Below, in pieces: positions 43,964 to 54,470 of a stretch of DNA of 64,000 nucleotides; position 1 is the stretch's first letter, and each line of letters begins with the position of its first letter. The notes beneath the pieces were generated by a model. The model was not told the DNA's origin. It searched no databases and worked only from the letters and a program-made list of their open reading frames with translations. Source of the stretch: Psychrobacillus psychrodurans (lineage in GTDB: Bacteria; Bacillota; Bacilli; Bacillales_A; Planococcaceae); contig FOUN01000007.1 of assembly GCA_900114885.1 (NCBI GenBank), positions 153,508-217,507 on the forward strand. The letters run 5' to 3'. Position numbers and translations under genes: made by a program.

Positions 43964-44563
43964 ATGAACTCTTCTGCTACTACTATTACCGAACCTTCTA
44001 CAATTTATTATAAGGAAACAGGTGCAATTTGGCGATTAAGCAACTACTTTATAGAACAAATTCCATTTGACCATCCAAATCTAGTTTTTTGCTGTATTGG
44101 TACTGACCGCTCTACTGGGGATGCACTTGGACCAATGACAGGTTCTTTCTTATCACAACTTAAATCATTTCCATTTGAAATTGTTGGTACATTGGACAAT
44201 CCCTTACATGCGCTAAATATTGAAGACATCACGGAAACCATCCTCAGTTCACCTAAATCCCCTTATATTATAGCTATAGATGCTTGTTTAGGGAACGTGA
44301 ATAATATTGGACAGATTATCGTTCACCCTGGACCTTTATATCCCGGAAAAGCGGTGAAAAAAGAATTACCACCAATCGGTGAAGTCTCTATTAAAGCAAT
44401 CGTAAATATCGGAGGTTTTATGGAATATAATGTTCTTCAAAGTACTCGACTTCATCTAACTTATGAAATGGGAAGAGTCATCTCTCGTGCACTACTTTTA
44501 GCTTGGCATCGATATAATTTAAAAGTTATAAATAATAGCAACAGCAATACCAACAATAACTAG
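43964..44563 (+). CDS. yyaC: Sporulation protein YyaC (GPR-protease-like)
   Basis: About 199 residues of the YyaC family, related to the GPR spore protease/HybD fold: CIGTDRSTGDALGP (about 45-58), NPLHALNIED and IAIDACLGN with the acidic residues of the metal site. Typical of endospore formers. The tail is an unusual Asn/Ser run. ATG at 43964 chosen over GTG 43952. Its 3' end overlaps the convergent DUF554 gene by 45 bp. Confidence 0.88.
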   Translation: MNSSATTITEPSTIYYKETGAIWRLSNYFIEQIPFDHPNLVFCCIGTDRSTGDALGPMTGSFLSQLKSFPFEIVGTLDNPLHALNIEDITETILSSPKSPYIIAIDACLGNVNNIGQIIVHPGPLYPGKAVKKELPPIGEVSIKAIVNIGGFMEYNVLQSTRLHLTYEMGRVISRALLLAWHRYNLKVINNSNSNTNNN

Positions 44564-45223
44564 ACTTGGCAATAGATTTGCAACTCTTACTTTTGTTATA
44601 CCTAATAGATTAAGACCAATAGCAATAATCATAATACCGCCAGTTGCTGTCATTTCTTGAAGAAACAATTCAAGTGCAGCTTCTGGTATTATTTTTGTAA
44701 TTTGAGTAGCAAACAAAGCTATTGCTCCTTGATAAATAGCTACAGGAATTGCAGAGAAAAGAACGCCTATTCCTAGAGTTGCGGATAGTACAATAGACGT
44801 AAATCCATCAATTATCCCTTTACTGATTAATAGTTCATGGTCATTTTGTAAACCACTGTTCAGAGCTCCTAGTACTCCCATTGCTCCTATTACAAATATT
44901 AAGGTACCTGCAACAAATCCTTGCGCTATACCTCCCCCTTGTTTTTTAGAGCCCATTTTAGTCTCCAAGTATTGAGCAAATTGATTCAACCATTTATCCA
45001 AATCAATCCATTCACCTATTACACCACCAAAAACAATACAAATTATAATCAATACAAAATTATCACTTTCTAACCCCATCTGGATACCTAGTAAAGCAAC
45101 TGCTATCCCTATTGCGTTCATAACGGTTTGCTTCATATTTTCAGGGATTCCTTTTAATAATCTACCAATTAATGCACCCGCTACTATTAAGATAGCATTT
45201 ACTAATGTCCCTAATAAAACCAT
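44519..45223 (-). CDS. DUF554 membrane protein
   Basis: About 234 residues, seven hydrophobic helices, DUF554 family (B. subtilis YqgA/YkoY-unrelated; often near spo0J). N-terminal LLGTLVNAILIVAGALIGRLL is typical. ATG 45223 follows GAGG with seven bases spacing. Function unknown. Its last 45 bases overlap the convergent yyaC gene, which is unusual. Confidence 0.88.
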   Translation of the reverse strand: MVLLGTLVNAILIVAGALIGRLLKGIPENMKQTVMNAIGIAVALLGIQMGLESDNFVLIIICIVFGGVIGEWIDLDKWLNQFAQYLETKMGSKKQGGGIAQGFVAGTLIFVIGAMGVLGALNSGLQNDHELLISKGIIDGFTSIVLSATLGIGVLFSAIPVAIYQGAIALFATQITKIIPEAALELFLQEMTATGGIMIIAIGLNLLGITKVRVANLLPSLVIVGIAVAIIYNF

Positions 45224-45241
45224 CACCATGCCTCATTCCAG

Positions 45242-45286
45242 TAATAAAAATATAACCTATTCCTAGGCATGCCTAAGGAATAGGTT
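45242..45286 (-). terminator. Terminator of soj-spo0J
   Basis: Near-perfect 15-base arms (AACCTATTCC... / ...GGAATAGGTT) followed by ATATTTTTATT on the minus strand, right after the spo0J stop. Confidence 0.9.
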
Positions 45287-45287
45287 C

Positions 45288-46124
45288 TTAATCTTCTAAT
45301 AACTGTAATATCCTTTCTAAATCATCATCTGAATAAAACTCAATTTCAATTTTACCTTTATCCTTGTTTTTAATAATCGAAACAGGAGTACCGAATATTT
45401 CTCTTAACTCTGATTCTTTTTCTTTAGTGAAAATGTCCTTTTGGACTTTTTTTGTTTCACGTGGAACATCTTCATTTAAACGTTGAACTAAAGATTCTAG
45501 TTGTCTAACATTTAAATTTTCCTTAATTGACTTTTGCATAATTAACGGTATAGTCTTTTTCTTCTTTAACCCAAGAAGTGCTTTCCCGTGACCCATTGAT
45601 AAAGTCCCATCGGAGATTGCATCTCTGACAACTTGAGGTAAAGATAGTAATCGAATATGGTTTGCTATATGCGGTCTACTTTTTCCTAATCTAAAAGCAA
45701 GTTGCTCTTGAGTTAAGTTTAAATGTTCTATTAAATTTTGATATGCCTCTGCCTCTTCAATTGCTGTTAAATCTTCTCTTTGAAGATTTTCAAGAATGGC
45801 AAGCTCCATCATTTGCTGATCATTAAGTTCTCTTATAACAGCAGGAATTATTTCTAAGTTTGCTAACTGAGATGCTCTAAATCTTCTTTCTCCAACTACA
45901 ATCTCAAATCTCGAACCTTTTTTCCTTAAAATAATTGGTTGCAGAACACCATGCTCTTTAATAGATTCGGAAAGTTCCTTCATAGCTTCTTCATCAAATA
46001 TTTTACGAGGTTGAAATGGATTTGGTTTAATATCGCTTATGAGGATTTGTTCGACTTGCTCTAATTGGTCTAAATCTTCCCCAGGGAAAAGTGCATTGAT
46101 ACCCTTTCCTAATCCTTTAGCCAT
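45288..46124 (-). CDS. spo0J: Chromosome partitioning protein ParB/Spo0J
   Basis: A 278-residue ParB: N-terminal CTPase/ParB domain with GERRFRAS (about 76-83) and ENLQREDLTAIEEA, HTH with QEQLAFRLGKSRPHIANHIRLL (split by helix turn), and a C-terminal dimer domain. It loads SMC and organises the origin by binding parS; one parS lies in its own gene. Overlaps soj by 8 bp. Confidence 0.97.
   Translation of the reverse strand: MAKGLGKGINALFPGEDLDQLEQVEQILISDIKPNPFQPRKIFDEEAMKELSESIKEHGVLQPIILRKKGSRFEIVVGERRFRASQLANLEIIPAVIRELNDQQMMELAILENLQREDLTAIEEAEAYQNLIEHLNLTQEQLAFRLGKSRPHIANHIRLLSLPQVVRDAISDGTLSMGHGKALLGLKKKKTIPLIMQKSIKENLNVRQLESLVQRLNEDVPRETKKVQKDIFTKEKESELREIFGTPVSIIKNKDKGKIEIEFYSDDDLERILQLLED
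45453..45468. promoter_or_regulatory. parS site inside spo0J
   Basis: TGTTTCACGTGGAACA against consensus TGTTNCACGTGAAACA, one difference. Same location as a parS site of B. subtilis. Confidence 0.92.
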
Positions 46125-46878
46125 TACGGATCACTTCCTTCGCTAGTTCTAAATATACTTCTGCTCCTCTAGACTTCGGATCATAAATGATAATTGGTTC
46201 CCCGTGACTTGGTGCCTCACTTAGCCGTACATTTCTAGGAATAATTGTTTTATACACTTTATCTTGAAAGTATTTTTTTACTTCTTCAATTACCTGAATC
46301 CCTAAATTTGTCCGAGCATCGAACATTGTAAGTAACACTCCGTCGATAGCGAGGTTCTTATTTAAATGCTTTTGAACTAAACGTATTGTACTTAACAATT
46401 GACTTAAACCTTCTAAAGCGTAAAACTCACATTGTACTGGAATAATAATTGCATCAGAAGCAGTTAATGAATTAATCGTCAATAACCCTAGAGATGGTGG
46501 ACAATCTATAACAATATAATCATAAAGGCCTTGTACTTCCTGTAATGCTCTTTTTAATCGAACTTCTCTGGAAATGGTAGATACTAATTCTATTTCTGCA
46601 CCAGCCAAAGAAATAGTAGCGGGAACTATATGTAAATTCTCAACTTTTGTTTCTAGGATGGTTTCTTTAACACTAACATCATCAATGAGTACATCATAAA
46701 TACATTGCTGAACCTCACCTTTATTGACTCCTACTCCACTGGAAGCATTTCCTTGTGGATCTATATCAACTAGTAATACTTTTTTCCCCAAGTATGCAAG
46801 GCAGGCACTTAAATTCACAGATGTAGTTGTCTTCCCTACCCCACCTTTTTGATTGGCAATTGCTATAATTCTTCCCAC
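46117..46878 (-). CDS. soj: Chromosome partitioning ATPase ParA/Soj
   Basis: A 253-residue ParA ATPase with deviant Walker A KGGVGKTT (about 10-17), Walker A' DIDPQGNAS and Walker B YDYIVIDCPPSLG. Interacts with Spo0J and with DnaA at oriC, where the monomer/dimer state regulates initiation. First gene of soj-spo0J, separated from noc by a terminator. Confidence 0.97.
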   Translation of the reverse strand: MGRIIAIANQKGGVGKTTTSVNLSACLAYLGKKVLLVDIDPQGNASSGVGVNKGEVQQCIYDVLIDDVSVKETILETKVENLHIVPATISLAGAEIELVSTISREVRLKRALQEVQGLYDYIVIDCPPSLGLLTINSLTASDAIIIPVQCEFYALEGLSQLLSTIRLVQKHLNKNLAIDGVLLTMFDARTNLGIQVIEEVKKYFQDKVYKTIIPRNVRLSEAPSHGEPIIIYDPKSRGAEVYLELAKEVIRNG

Positions 46879-46964
46879 ACTTGCACCTACTTTCTAGCTA
46901 TATTAATGGCCACTATTACATTCTATCAAATTTTGAATGAAAAATGGGTGTTATTCTTGTTACA

Positions 46965-46998
46965 AAAGAAAAACTCTCGCAAATTAGTTGCGAGAGTT
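46965..46998 (-). terminator. Terminator of noc
   Basis: Perfect 11-base arms AACTCTCGCAA/TTGCGAGAGTT with five-base loop, then TTTTCTTTT on the minus strand. Confidence 0.93.
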
Positions 46999-47014
46999 GA
47001 AATAAGATAGTATA

Positions 47015-47887
47015 TTATGATTTCTTTTTAGGTATTTTTACCGTAATTTGATAAAACTCTTCTGTATCTTCTTCTTCAGTTTTAATGTCAATACCACTTT
47101 TAGTTACCATTGAGAGAGATTGTTTAATCGTATTTAATGCAATACGGACATCTTTACTTACTAATTTTCTTTTTGATTTATCCTTTTTACCACTTTTTAC
47201 TGGTGGGTTAATAATTTCATTAACCTTTTCTTCTAACTGCTTCACATTCCAATGTTTTTCAATAGACATGTTCATCAGTTCTAGTTGCGTCTCTTTTTCT
47301 TTAACAGCCATTAAGGCACGAGCATGTCTTTCCGAAAGTTCTTTTTTCATAATAGATTCTTGAACTTCTTGAGGTAACTTTAATAATCTCAGTTTGTTTG
47401 CGACTGTAGATTGTCCCTTACCTAGACGTTGCGCTAATGCTTCTTGAGTTAAATCATGCAATTTCAATAATTTTTGATAAGCTACTGCTTCTTCTATTGC
47501 TGTTAGTTCCTCACGCTGTAAGTTTTCTATTAATGCAATAGAAGCAGTTTCTTTATCACTTAAATTACGGATTATTGCTGGAACCTCTGCCCATTTTAAC
47601 TTAGTCATTGCTCTAAAGCGACGTTCTCCAGCAATTATTTCGTACTTTTCATCCTCATCCATCTTACGTATAATGATTGGTTGAATCACTCCGTGAGTAT
47701 GAATGGTCCTTGCTAGTTCTTCTATTTTATCATCATCAAAAACAGTTCTCGGTTGGTATCTGTTAGGTACTATTTTATCAATTGAAATATTTAAAACTTC
47801 TTCTAAATGGGTTTGTCTTGGCTCTATCATTTCTTCCTGCCCTTGTTTTTCAGAACTACCAAAAAAACGTGAAAACGGACTTTTCAT
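47015..47887 (-). CDS. noc: Nucleoid occlusion protein Noc
   Basis: About 290 residues, ParB-like: N-terminal membrane-targeting amphipathic segment [10 protein letters not shown] (1-10), ParB domain with GERRFRAM, and HTH with [20 protein letters not shown]. It blocks FtsZ ring assembly over the nucleoid. Start at 47887 follows AGGTGGT; 15 further residues upstream lack a ribosome site. The start with its membrane segment supports Noc rather than a second Spo0J. Confidence 0.94.
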   Translation of the reverse strand: MKSPFSRFFGSSEKQGQEEMIEPRQTHLEEVLNISIDKIVPNRYQPRTVFDDDKIEELARTIHTHGVIQPIIIRKMDEDEKYEIIAGERRFRAMTKLKWAEVPAIIRNLSDKETASIALIENLQREELTAIEEAVAYQKLLKLHDLTQEALAQRLGKGQSTVANKLRLLKLPQEVQESIMKKELSERHARALMAVKEKETQLELMNMSIEKHWNVKQLEEKVNEIINPPVKSGKKDKSKRKLVSKDVRIALNTIKQSLSMVTKSGIDIKTEEEDTEEFYQITVKIPKKKS

Positions 47888-47955
47888 CTTACTCGCACCA
47901 CCTTTTCGAAACTCTATACACAAAATATTCACGATTAAAGTAATTATACATTAAA

Positions 47956-47971
47956 TGTTTCACGTGGAACG
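47956..47971. promoter_or_regulatory. parS-like site between noc and rsmG
   Basis: TGTTTCACGTGGAACG, two differences from the parS consensus but retaining the CACGTG core. Confidence 0.7.
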
Positions 47972-47978
47972 TTCCTCA

Positions 47979-48695
47979 TTAAATAATTGGTGTTTTGTTT
48001 GGAATACCTGGTTTTCGAGGGTATCTTTTCGGTGTGCTTTTAGTTTTAGAAAAGACATACAACGTTCTTTCACTTTTTTCTATTGGTAACAGAAATGAAT
48101 AATCTGCAGTTTTTTCTGCACCTAAAACGGATAACGCTTTAGAAGCATCTTTTAGTTCTTCAGAAGCGCTAGCTGCTTTCATTGCTATAAACTTCCCTCC
48201 AACTTTTACTAAAGGAAGACAAAGTTCGGATAAAACTGAAAGTCTTGCGACAGCTCTTGCAGTTACAATATCATAATTTTCTCTATATTCCTTGTTTTGT
48301 CCAAAGTCCTCTGCGCGAGAATGAACAAAATGAACATTTGTCAACCCAAGTTCCTGACTTAGATGGGTTAAAAACTGAATTCTTTTATTTAATGAGTCTA
48401 CTATTGTGACACTTAAATTAGGAAAACAAATTTTTAAAGGAATACTAGGAAATCCTGCACCTGCTCCAACGTCACAAACAGAGTACTTTCCTGTGAAATC
48501 TTCATAAAAAGAAGCACTAATGGAATCGAAGAAATGTTTTAAATAAACTGATGCTTCGTCAGTTATTGCTGTTAAATTCATCTTTTCATTCCACTCCACT
48601 AGTAGCTTAAAATATATTTTAAATTGTTCTACTTGTTTACTACTCAGTTCTATTCCTTTTTTATGAAGGGCTTGTACAAATTGTTCTTCGTTCAT
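47979..48695 (-). CDS. rsmG: 16S rRNA (guanine-527-N7) methyltransferase RsmG
   Basis: A 238-residue SAM-dependent methyltransferase with motif [16 protein letters not shown] (about 72-86), [11 protein letters not shown] and the later [15 protein letters not shown]. Methylates G527 of 16S rRNA; loss gives low-level streptomycin resistance. 23 bp after mnmG, usual order. Confidence 0.96.
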   Translation of the reverse strand: MNEEQFVQALHKKGIELSSKQVEQFKIYFKLLVEWNEKMNLTAITDEASVYLKHFFDSISASFYEDFTGKYSVCDVGAGAGFPSIPLKICFPNLSVTIVDSLNKRIQFLTHLSQELGLTNVHFVHSRAEDFGQNKEYRENYDIVTARAVARLSVLSELCLPLVKVGGKFIAMKAASASEELKDASKALSVLGAEKTADYSFLLPIEKSERTLYVFSKTKSTPKRYPRKPGIPNKTPII

Positions 48696-48718
48696 GTAGT
48701 TCTCCTCATCATTTTAGA

Positions 48719-50608
48719 CTATCCACTGATTTTGGCTATTTTTCCTTGTTCAATATATATAAGAAGAATAGAAATGTCAGCTGGATTTACTCCTGAAATA
48801 CGAGATGCTTGGGCAATCGATAATGGACGGACTTGCATTAGTTTTTGTTTTGCTTCTGTAGCAATACCATTGATAGCATCGTAATCAATATTTTCAGGAA
48901 TTTTTTTGTCTTCCATTTTTTTAAGTTTTTCTACTTGCTGAAGAGATTTTTCAATATACCCTTCATACTTAACTTGTATCTCTACCTGTTCTTTTTCTTC
49001 TAAAGATAATTCTACATCAGAAGGTGATAATTGGGCTACTAAATCATAATTCATTTCAGTACGTTTTAATAGGTCGGCAGCACGAATTCCATCTTTCAAT
49101 TCGCTACCATCCACACTTCGTATTAAAGCTTGCGTTATTTCATTTGGTTTTATCATTATCAAACGTAACCGAGCTAACTCATCTTCTATTCTTTTCTTTT
49201 TCTCTAAGAATTTATTATAACGTGTTTCTGGAACTAAACCAATTTCATACCCAACTTCTAATAATCTTAAGTCCGCATTATCGTGACGAAGTAATAACCG
49301 ATATTCTGCACGCGATGTAAGTAGACGATAAGGTTCATTCGTCCCTTTCGTTACTAAGTCATCAATTAATACACCAATATATGCATCCGATCTACTTAAC
49401 ACTTTTTCTTCTTTCTTTAGTGCTCGTAAACCTGCATTTATTCCTGCCATCAAGCCTTGTCCTGCTGCTTCTTCATAACCAGAAGTCCCATTGATTTGAC
49501 CTGCAGTATATAAATTTTTTACTCTTTTAGTTTCTAATGTTGGCCATAATTGTGTCGGTACCATTGCATCATACTCAATTGCGTATCCGGCACGCATCAT
49601 TTCTGCATTTTCAAGTCCTGGAATAGATGTTAGAAGCTGACGTTGTACATGCTCTGGAAGACTTGTAGATAATCCTTGAACATAAACCTCACGTGTATTT
49701 CTTCCCTCTGGTTCTAAGAAAATCTGATGACGTGGCTTGTCATTAAAACGGACTACTTTGTCTTCAATTGAAGGACAATATCTTGGTCCAGTTCCTTTAA
49801 TCATACCAGAATACATCGGTGATAAATGTAGATTATCATTAATAATTTGATGTGTTGTTTCACTTGTATAAGTTAACCAGCAAGGTAATTGATCCATAAT
49901 GAATTCTGTTGTTTCAAAGCTAAATGCTCTTGGAACATCATCTCCAGGTTGGATTTCTGTTTTGCTATAATCAATTGTTTTACTGTTTACACGTGGTGGA
50001 GTTCCTGTTTTAAAGCGAACTAGATCAAATCCTAGAGCACGGATACTGTCTGCTAATTTTATGGAAGGTTGCTGATTATTTGGTCCACTTGAATATTTCA
50101 AATCCCCAATAATAATTTCACCACGTAGGAATGTTCCAGTCGTTATTACGACTGTTTCTGCACGATAAATTGCTCCAACCTGCGTTTCAAGTCCTACAAT
50201 TTTATCGTCTTCTACTATTAAGTCTTCTACTACAGCTTGATGAATAGTTAGGTTTTCTTGTTCCTCTAAAAGACGTTTCATCTCATGTTGGTATAATACT
50301 TTATCTGCTTGCGCACGTAGTGCCCGAACAGCAGGTCCTTTTCCTGTGTTCAACATTCTCATTTGAATATGTGTTTTGTCTATAACTTTTCCCATGGCCC
50401 CGCCAAGTGCATCTATTTCTCGCACAACAATTCCTTTTGCAGGTCCTCCGATCGATGGATTACAAGGCATAAATGCAATCATATCAAGATTAATTGTTAG
50501 AACTAAGGTATTTGCTCCCATTTTAGCAGCTGCTAATGCTGCTTCAACGCCCGCATGTCCCGCTCCAACAACAATCACATCGAACTTGCCCGCTTCAAAC
50601 TTCGGCAT
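48719..50608 (-). CDS. mnmG: tRNA uridine-5-carboxymethylaminomethyl modification enzyme MnmG (GidA)
   Basis: A 629-residue FAD enzyme: N-terminal dinucleotide motif [16 protein letters not shown] (about 14-29), [10 protein letters not shown], and GidA signatures TGTPPRV and [14 protein letters not shown]. With MnmE it installs cmnm5 at U34 of tRNAs. Downstream of mnmE by 22 bp. Confidence 0.97.
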   Translation of the reverse strand: MPKFEAGKFDVIVVGAGHAGVEAALAAAKMGANTLVLTINLDMIAFMPCNPSIGGPAKGIVVREIDALGGAMGKVIDKTHIQMRMLNTGKGPAVRALRAQADKVLYQHEMKRLLEEQENLTIHQAVVEDLIVEDDKIVGLETQVGAIYRAETVVITTGTFLRGEIIIGDLKYSSGPNNQQPSIKLADSIRALGFDLVRFKTGTPPRVNSKTIDYSKTEIQPGDDVPRAFSFETTEFIMDQLPCWLTYTSETTHQIINDNLHLSPMYSGMIKGTGPRYCPSIEDKVVRFNDKPRHQIFLEPEGRNTREVYVQGLSTSLPEHVQRQLLTSIPGLENAEMMRAGYAIEYDAMVPTQLWPTLETKRVKNLYTAGQINGTSGYEEAAGQGLMAGINAGLRALKKEEKVLSRSDAYIGVLIDDLVTKGTNEPYRLLTSRAEYRLLLRHDNADLRLLEVGYEIGLVPETRYNKFLEKKKRIEDELARLRLIMIKPNEITQALIRSVDGSELKDGIRAADLLKRTEMNYDLVAQLSPSDVELSLEEKEQVEIQVKYEGYIEKSLQQVEKLKKMEDKKIPENIDYDAINGIATEAKQKLMQVRPLSIAQASRISGVNPADISILLIYIEQGKIAKISG

Positions 50609-50630
50609 GTTCGTAACTTCCTCTCGTTTT

Positions 50631-52016
50631 TTATTTTCCTAAACAAAATTGTGAAAATAGTTGATCAATCAAACTTTCTTCTACTGTATCTCCTGTTATT
50701 TCACCTAATATTTCCCACGTTCTAGTTACATCTATTTGTATCATATCCACAGGCACATCACTCTGTGCTGCTTCTAATGCATCTGTAATAGTAGATTTTG
50801 CTAACGTCAATAAAGATATATGACGAGCATTTGAAACATACGTCAGATCAGAAGCCTCGATTGTACCCTCAAAAAATAATGAGGCAATCGCTTCTTCCAA
50901 TTCATCCACGCCTTCTTCTTTTAGTAAAGAAGTAGTAACAATACGTTTATGTCCAGACAAATTTCTTACTTCATTTATATCTATTTTTGTTGGTAAATCA
51001 GTTTTATTGATAATAACGATATAATCCATTCCTTTAATTGTTTCTAACAATCTTCGGTCTTCCATCGTTAACTGTTCAGCACTATTCAATACAAGCAATA
51101 TAAGATCAGCTTCTGCTAGTACCTGTCTAGATTTTTCTACGCCAATTCTTTCTACAATATCTTCTGTTTCTCGAATACCTGCAGTATCAACTAATTTTAA
51201 TGGAACACCTCGTACATTAACGTACTCTTCTATAATATCTCTCGTTGTTCCTGCTATATCCGTCACAATTGCTTTATTTTCTTGTATTAAACTATTTAAT
51301 AGAGATGACTTCCCTACATTTGGTCTACCGATAATCGCAGTAGAAAGTCCTTCTCGTAGAATTTTACCTTGGGATGATGTTAAAAGTAATTTCTCAATTT
51401 CTTTGCTGACCCAAGTACACTTTTCGATCATCAGTGGAAGTGTCATTTCTTCTACATCATCATACTCAGGATAATCTATATTTACTTCTACTTGCGCCAA
51501 AGTTTCTAAAAGTGCTTGCCTTAATGTTGCAATAAGTCTTGATAATCGACCGTCCATTTGACCTAGTGCAACATTCATTGCTTTATCTGTTTTTGCTCTT
51601 ATTAAATCCATTACTGCTTCTGCTTGTGACAAGTCAATTCTTCCATTTAAAAAAGCACGTTTGGTAAACTCACCGGGTTCTGCAAGTCGGGCACCGTTAA
51701 TTAATACTAACTGTAGAACACGATTAACAGAAACTAATCCTCCGTGGCAGTTTATCTCAATTACATCTTCTCTTGTAAAAGTTTTTGGACCTTTCATTAA
51801 GGACAGCATGACTTCTTCTACAACCTCATTCGTTTTTGGGTCAACTAAATGTCCGTAATGAATGGTATGAGATGCCTGGTCAAATAAATCTTTTCCGTTT
51901 GGTGAACGAAATATCTTATTTGCTATAGCTATTGCACTAGATCCACTAAGTCTAACTATTGCAATGGCACCTTCCCCCATTGGAGTCGAAATAGCAGTTA
52001 TTGTATCAAATTCCAC
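50631..52016 (-). CDS. mnmE: tRNA modification GTPase MnmE (TrmE)
   Basis: About 461 residues: N-terminal tetrahydrofolate-binding domain ([19 protein letters not shown]), G domain with G1 [10 protein letters not shown]3 DTAGIRET, G4 NKTD and the C-terminal CLGK with the catalytic Cys. The GTG start at 52016 follows AAGGAGGTGG; an apparent 44-residue N-terminal extension is spurious. Works with MnmG. The upstream region carries DnaA boxes. Confidence 0.96.
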   Translation of the reverse strand: MEFDTITAISTPMGEGAIAIVRLSGSSAIAIANKIFRSPNGKDLFDQASHTIHYGHLVDPKTNEVVEEVMLSLMKGPKTFTREDVIEINCHGGLVSVNRVLQLVLINGARLAEPGEFTKRAFLNGRIDLSQAEAVMDLIRAKTDKAMNVALGQMDGRLSRLIATLRQALLETLAQVEVNIDYPEYDDVEEMTLPLMIEKCTWVSKEIEKLLLTSSQGKILREGLSTAIIGRPNVGKSSLLNSLIQENKAIVTDIAGTTRDIIEEYVNVRGVPLKLVDTAGIRETEDIVERIGVEKSRQVLAEADLILLVLNSAEQLTMEDRRLLETIKGMDYIVIINKTDLPTKIDINEVRNLSGHKRIVTTSLLKEEGVDELEEAIASLFFEGTIEASDLTYVSNARHISLLTLAKSTITDALEAAQSDVPVDMIQIDVTRTWEILGEITGDTVEESLIDQLFSQFCLGK

Positions 52017-52044
52017 AGTTGTCCACCTCCTTACAAATCCACAC

Positions 52045-52062
52045 TTATCCACATGTGTATAA
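52045..52062. promoter_or_regulatory. Head-to-head DnaA boxes upstream of mnmE
   Basis: TTATCCACA at 52045-52053 directly followed by TGTGTATAA (reverse box) at 52054-52062. The orthologous trmE locus is a known DnaA-binding cluster in B. subtilis. The remaining 52063-52295 is AT-rich, no gene. Confidence 0.75.
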
Positions 52063-52295
52063 CTAAAACGAACACGACTATCTAACATATAACAATACCA
52101 TAAAACAACCAAAATCAGAAGTATAGATACTTTTACATATGTGAACAAAAATACCTAGCATTACAAAAATCATTTTTTTGAATTTTACTATTAATAATAG
52201 ACTATTCTAGTTTTTCTCATTGAGTACTACTCATTTATTTTATTGTGACCAAAGACTACTCATATTTTTAATGCACTAATTTTTGTTAAACAGCA

Positions 52296-52336
52296 AGAAA
52301 AACGGACTTCAGTGTATTACTTAGCTGAAATCCGTT
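52296..52336 (-). terminator. Terminator of the rpmH-rnpA-yidC-jag operon
   Basis: AACGGACTTCAG/CTGAAATCCGTT arms (one wobble) followed by five T on the minus strand, just after the jag stop. Confidence 0.88.
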
Positions 52337-52342
52337 GAAATA

Positions 52343-53092
52343 TTATTTAATTGGTTCAATGACTAGATAACGATTTGGATCTGTTCCGACTGAATAGGTT
52401 TCTATATCTATTCGCACAGATAGTGCATTATGAATTATTTTTCGCTCAAATGATGACATCGGTTCAAATTCAACTTTGCTACCAGTCCGAATAGCTTTGT
52501 CTGCCATTCTTTCTGCTAGTTGCTCCAATGACTCTTGTCTTCTTTCGCGGTAATTCCCAACGTCTAATTTAATAATGATAAAGGAATTAGAAAACTTATT
52601 GGCAACTAGTTGTGATAAGTTTTCTAAAGCATTTAATGTTTGTCCACGCTTCCCTATTAAGATAGCTGCCTTCTCGCTATTCAGGTGAAGATGAATAAAC
52701 TTTCCTTCTCTTTTCTCATTTATAACTAGGTCATCAATATGCATTTCTTTTGCAATCTCATTTATATAGTTTTTTGTTTCTTCTACTGCTTGTTCATTTG
52801 TTTCTATATTAATTGGTTCTTCTTCTATAACCGATTCTGTTGCGACTGTCTTTCCTAGTTCGGCTACTTCTTTAACTTTTTCTTTTTCTTGAACTTTTTC
52901 TACTATCACTTCTTGCTCTTTATTCAAAACAGTTACTTCAACAACTGCAGGCTTCGTTCCAAATCCAAGAAAACCTTTTTTACCTGCTTCCACTACCTTA
53001 ATTGACACGTCATCTCTTGAAACACCAAGCTTTTCAAGTGCAACTGTTATAGCTTCTTCTTTTGTAGGTGCAGTTTGTGTAATCTGATTCAT
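52343..53092 (-). CDS. jag: RNA-binding protein Jag/KhpB
   Basis: A 249-residue protein: N-terminal Jag domain with KKGFLGFG (about 39-46), a variable acidic/Gln-rich linker (70-110), KH domain (IGKRGQTLNALENL) and R3H domain with ERKIIHNAL. KhpB binds RNA with KhpA and affects cell elongation. Overlaps yidC by four bases. Confidence 0.94.
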   Translation of the reverse strand: MNQITQTAPTKEEAITVALEKLGVSRDDVSIKVVEAGKKGFLGFGTKPAVVEVTVLNKEQEVIVEKVQEKEKVKEVAELGKTVATESVIEEEPINIETNEQAVEETKNYINEIAKEMHIDDLVINEKREGKFIHLHLNSEKAAILIGKRGQTLNALENLSQLVANKFSNSFIIIKLDVGNYRERRQESLEQLAERMADKAIRTGSKVEFEPMSSFERKIIHNALSVRIDIETYSVGTDPNRYLVIEPIK

Positions 53093-53859
53093 TTTTTTGG
53101 TCCTCCCGTTTTAACAGGTTCTGTTTTTGGTTTGTTCCAAGGTTTGTAAATGAATAAATTTTGAATGATTGAAATAATATTTCCAATAACCCAGTAAAGA
53201 GTCAAGGCAGCTGGTAATACGATACCAAATCCCATAATCATAAATGGCATAATATACATCATTAGTTTCATTTGAGGGTTATCCATAGCTGGACCTGTAC
53301 GTAAAACAACTAATTGCATAAGACCAGCTAGAATAGCTAGGAAAATACTAGGTTCTGCTAATGCAAACCCTATAAAATCTCCAAGATTAATTTCTGGTGT
53401 ATTATTCATACGACTAATTGCATGATAGAAACCGATTAATATAGGCATTTGAATGAATACGGGTAAACATCCAGCAGCAGGATTAATTCCTCTTTCTTTA
53501 AAGAGTGCCATCATTTCTTGCTGATACTTTTGTTGTGTGACAGCATCTTTTGAGCTATATTTTTCTTTTAACTTTGTTAATTCAGGTTGGACTTCTTGCA
53601 TATTTTTAGAGCTTTTTGTTTGTTTAATCATTAATGGCAGCAATACTAAACGAATAATTATCGTTACCGCAATAATACCCAAACCATATGTCCCTAAGAT
53701 TTCTTTAAAATAAGTTATAGACGATACTAATGGCCATACGATGTATTCATTCCAGAATCCTTCTGAATTATCATAGATTGGCTCATTAAATTCCGTACAT
53801 CCTGCTAGTAAGGCAGTAGTTACTATTAATAATAGTACAAGTGATAAACGTTTATTCAA
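53089..53859 (-). CDS. yidC: Membrane protein insertase YidC (SpoIIIJ type)
   Basis: A 256-residue YidC1/OxaA lipoprotein: lipobox LLAGC with Cys at residue 21, then five helices with the 60KD_IMP core (GLGIIAVTIIIRLVLLPLM and AGCLPVFIQMPILIGFY). The hydrophilic-groove Arg is present in TIIIRLVL. Inserts membrane proteins with or without Sec; the SpoIIIJ paralogue is also needed in the forespore. Confidence 0.95.
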   Translation of the reverse strand: MNKRLSLVLLLIVTTALLAGCTEFNEPIYDNSEGFWNEYIVWPLVSSITYFKEILGTYGLGIIAVTIIIRLVLLPLMIKQTKSSKNMQEVQPELTKLKEKYSSKDAVTQQKYQQEMMALFKERGINPAAGCLPVFIQMPILIGFYHAISRMNNTPEINLGDFIGFALAEPSIFLAILAGLMQLVVLRTGPAMDNPQMKLMMYIMPFMIMGFGIVLPAALTLYWVIGNIISIIQNLFIYKPWNKPKTEPVKTGGPKK

Positions 53860-53924
53860 CCTTCTTCCCCCTAATAAGTCTTATATATCTCTTCTTATTA
53901 TCTTACCATTTCTATAAAAAGTTA

Positions 53925-54272
53925 CTACAAACTTTTCTTCTTTAATACTTTAGCTACTTTCAAAACATGTTCCATACTTTTTTTTGTTTCATGAAAGTCT
54001 AACTTGGCCGCCGGATTTCTGGCGATAATAATATAGTCCATGTTTGGAAAAACTTGATCATGTATTTCAAGGAAGGTTTGTCTAATATATCGCTTAATAC
54101 GATTACGGACTACTGCATTTCCTACTTTTTTACTGACAGATAATCCAACCCGATAATAATCTTCTTCTTTATTTAAGCAGTACACTACAAATTGTCTATT
54201 CGCGAAGGATTTACCCTTTTTAAAAATTGTTTGGAACTCTGCATTCTTTTTAATACGTTGTTTCTTATTCAT
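53925..54272 (-). CDS. rnpA: Ribonuclease P protein component
   Basis: A 115-residue protein subunit with RNR motif [17 protein letters not shown] (about 50-66). Works with RNase P RNA in tRNA 5' maturation. Upstream of it lies a terminator-like hairpin that separates it from rpmH. Confidence 0.96.
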   Translation of the reverse strand: MNKKQRIKKNAEFQTIFKKGKSFANRQFVVYCLNKEEDYYRVGLSVSKKVGNAVVRNRIKRYIRQTFLEIHDQVFPNMDYIIIARNPAAKLDFHETKKSMEHVLKVAKVLKKKSL

Positions 54273-54302
54273 CTACTCACCAGCTCCAACTAATCGTTTT
54301 AA

Positions 54303-54335
54303 AAGAAAAAAAGACCACTGAAATGGTCAGTGGAC
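54303..54335 (-). terminator. Hairpin terminator between rpmH and rnpA
   Basis: CCACTG/CAGTGG stem with seven-base loop then TCTTTTTTT on the minus strand, starting one base after the rpmH stop. Probably attenuates rnpA relative to rpmH. Confidence 0.82.
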
Positions 54336-54470
54336 TTATGCTGATAATACTTTTCTTCCTTTAGCACGACGGGCTGCTATTACGCGACGGCCGTTTTTTG
54401 TACTCATACGTGCGCGGAAACCGTGATTTTTGGCACGTTTACGTGTATTTGGTTGGAATGTACGTTTCAT
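54336..54470 (-). CDS. rpmH: 50S ribosomal protein L34
   Basis: A 44-residue L34, starting [14 protein letters not shown] and ending GRKVLSA, with conserved [12 protein letters not shown]. Ribosome site AGGAGGTGTCATAT. Divergent from dnaA across the origin. Confidence 0.97.
   Translation of the reverse strand: MKRTFQPNTRKRAKNHGFRARMSTKNGRRVIAARRAKGRKVLSA

Noticed and set aside
52017..52148. 44-residue N-terminal extension of MnmE
   Set aside because: The GTG at 52016 has AAGGAGGTGG and matches the family start; the extension covers DnaA boxes.
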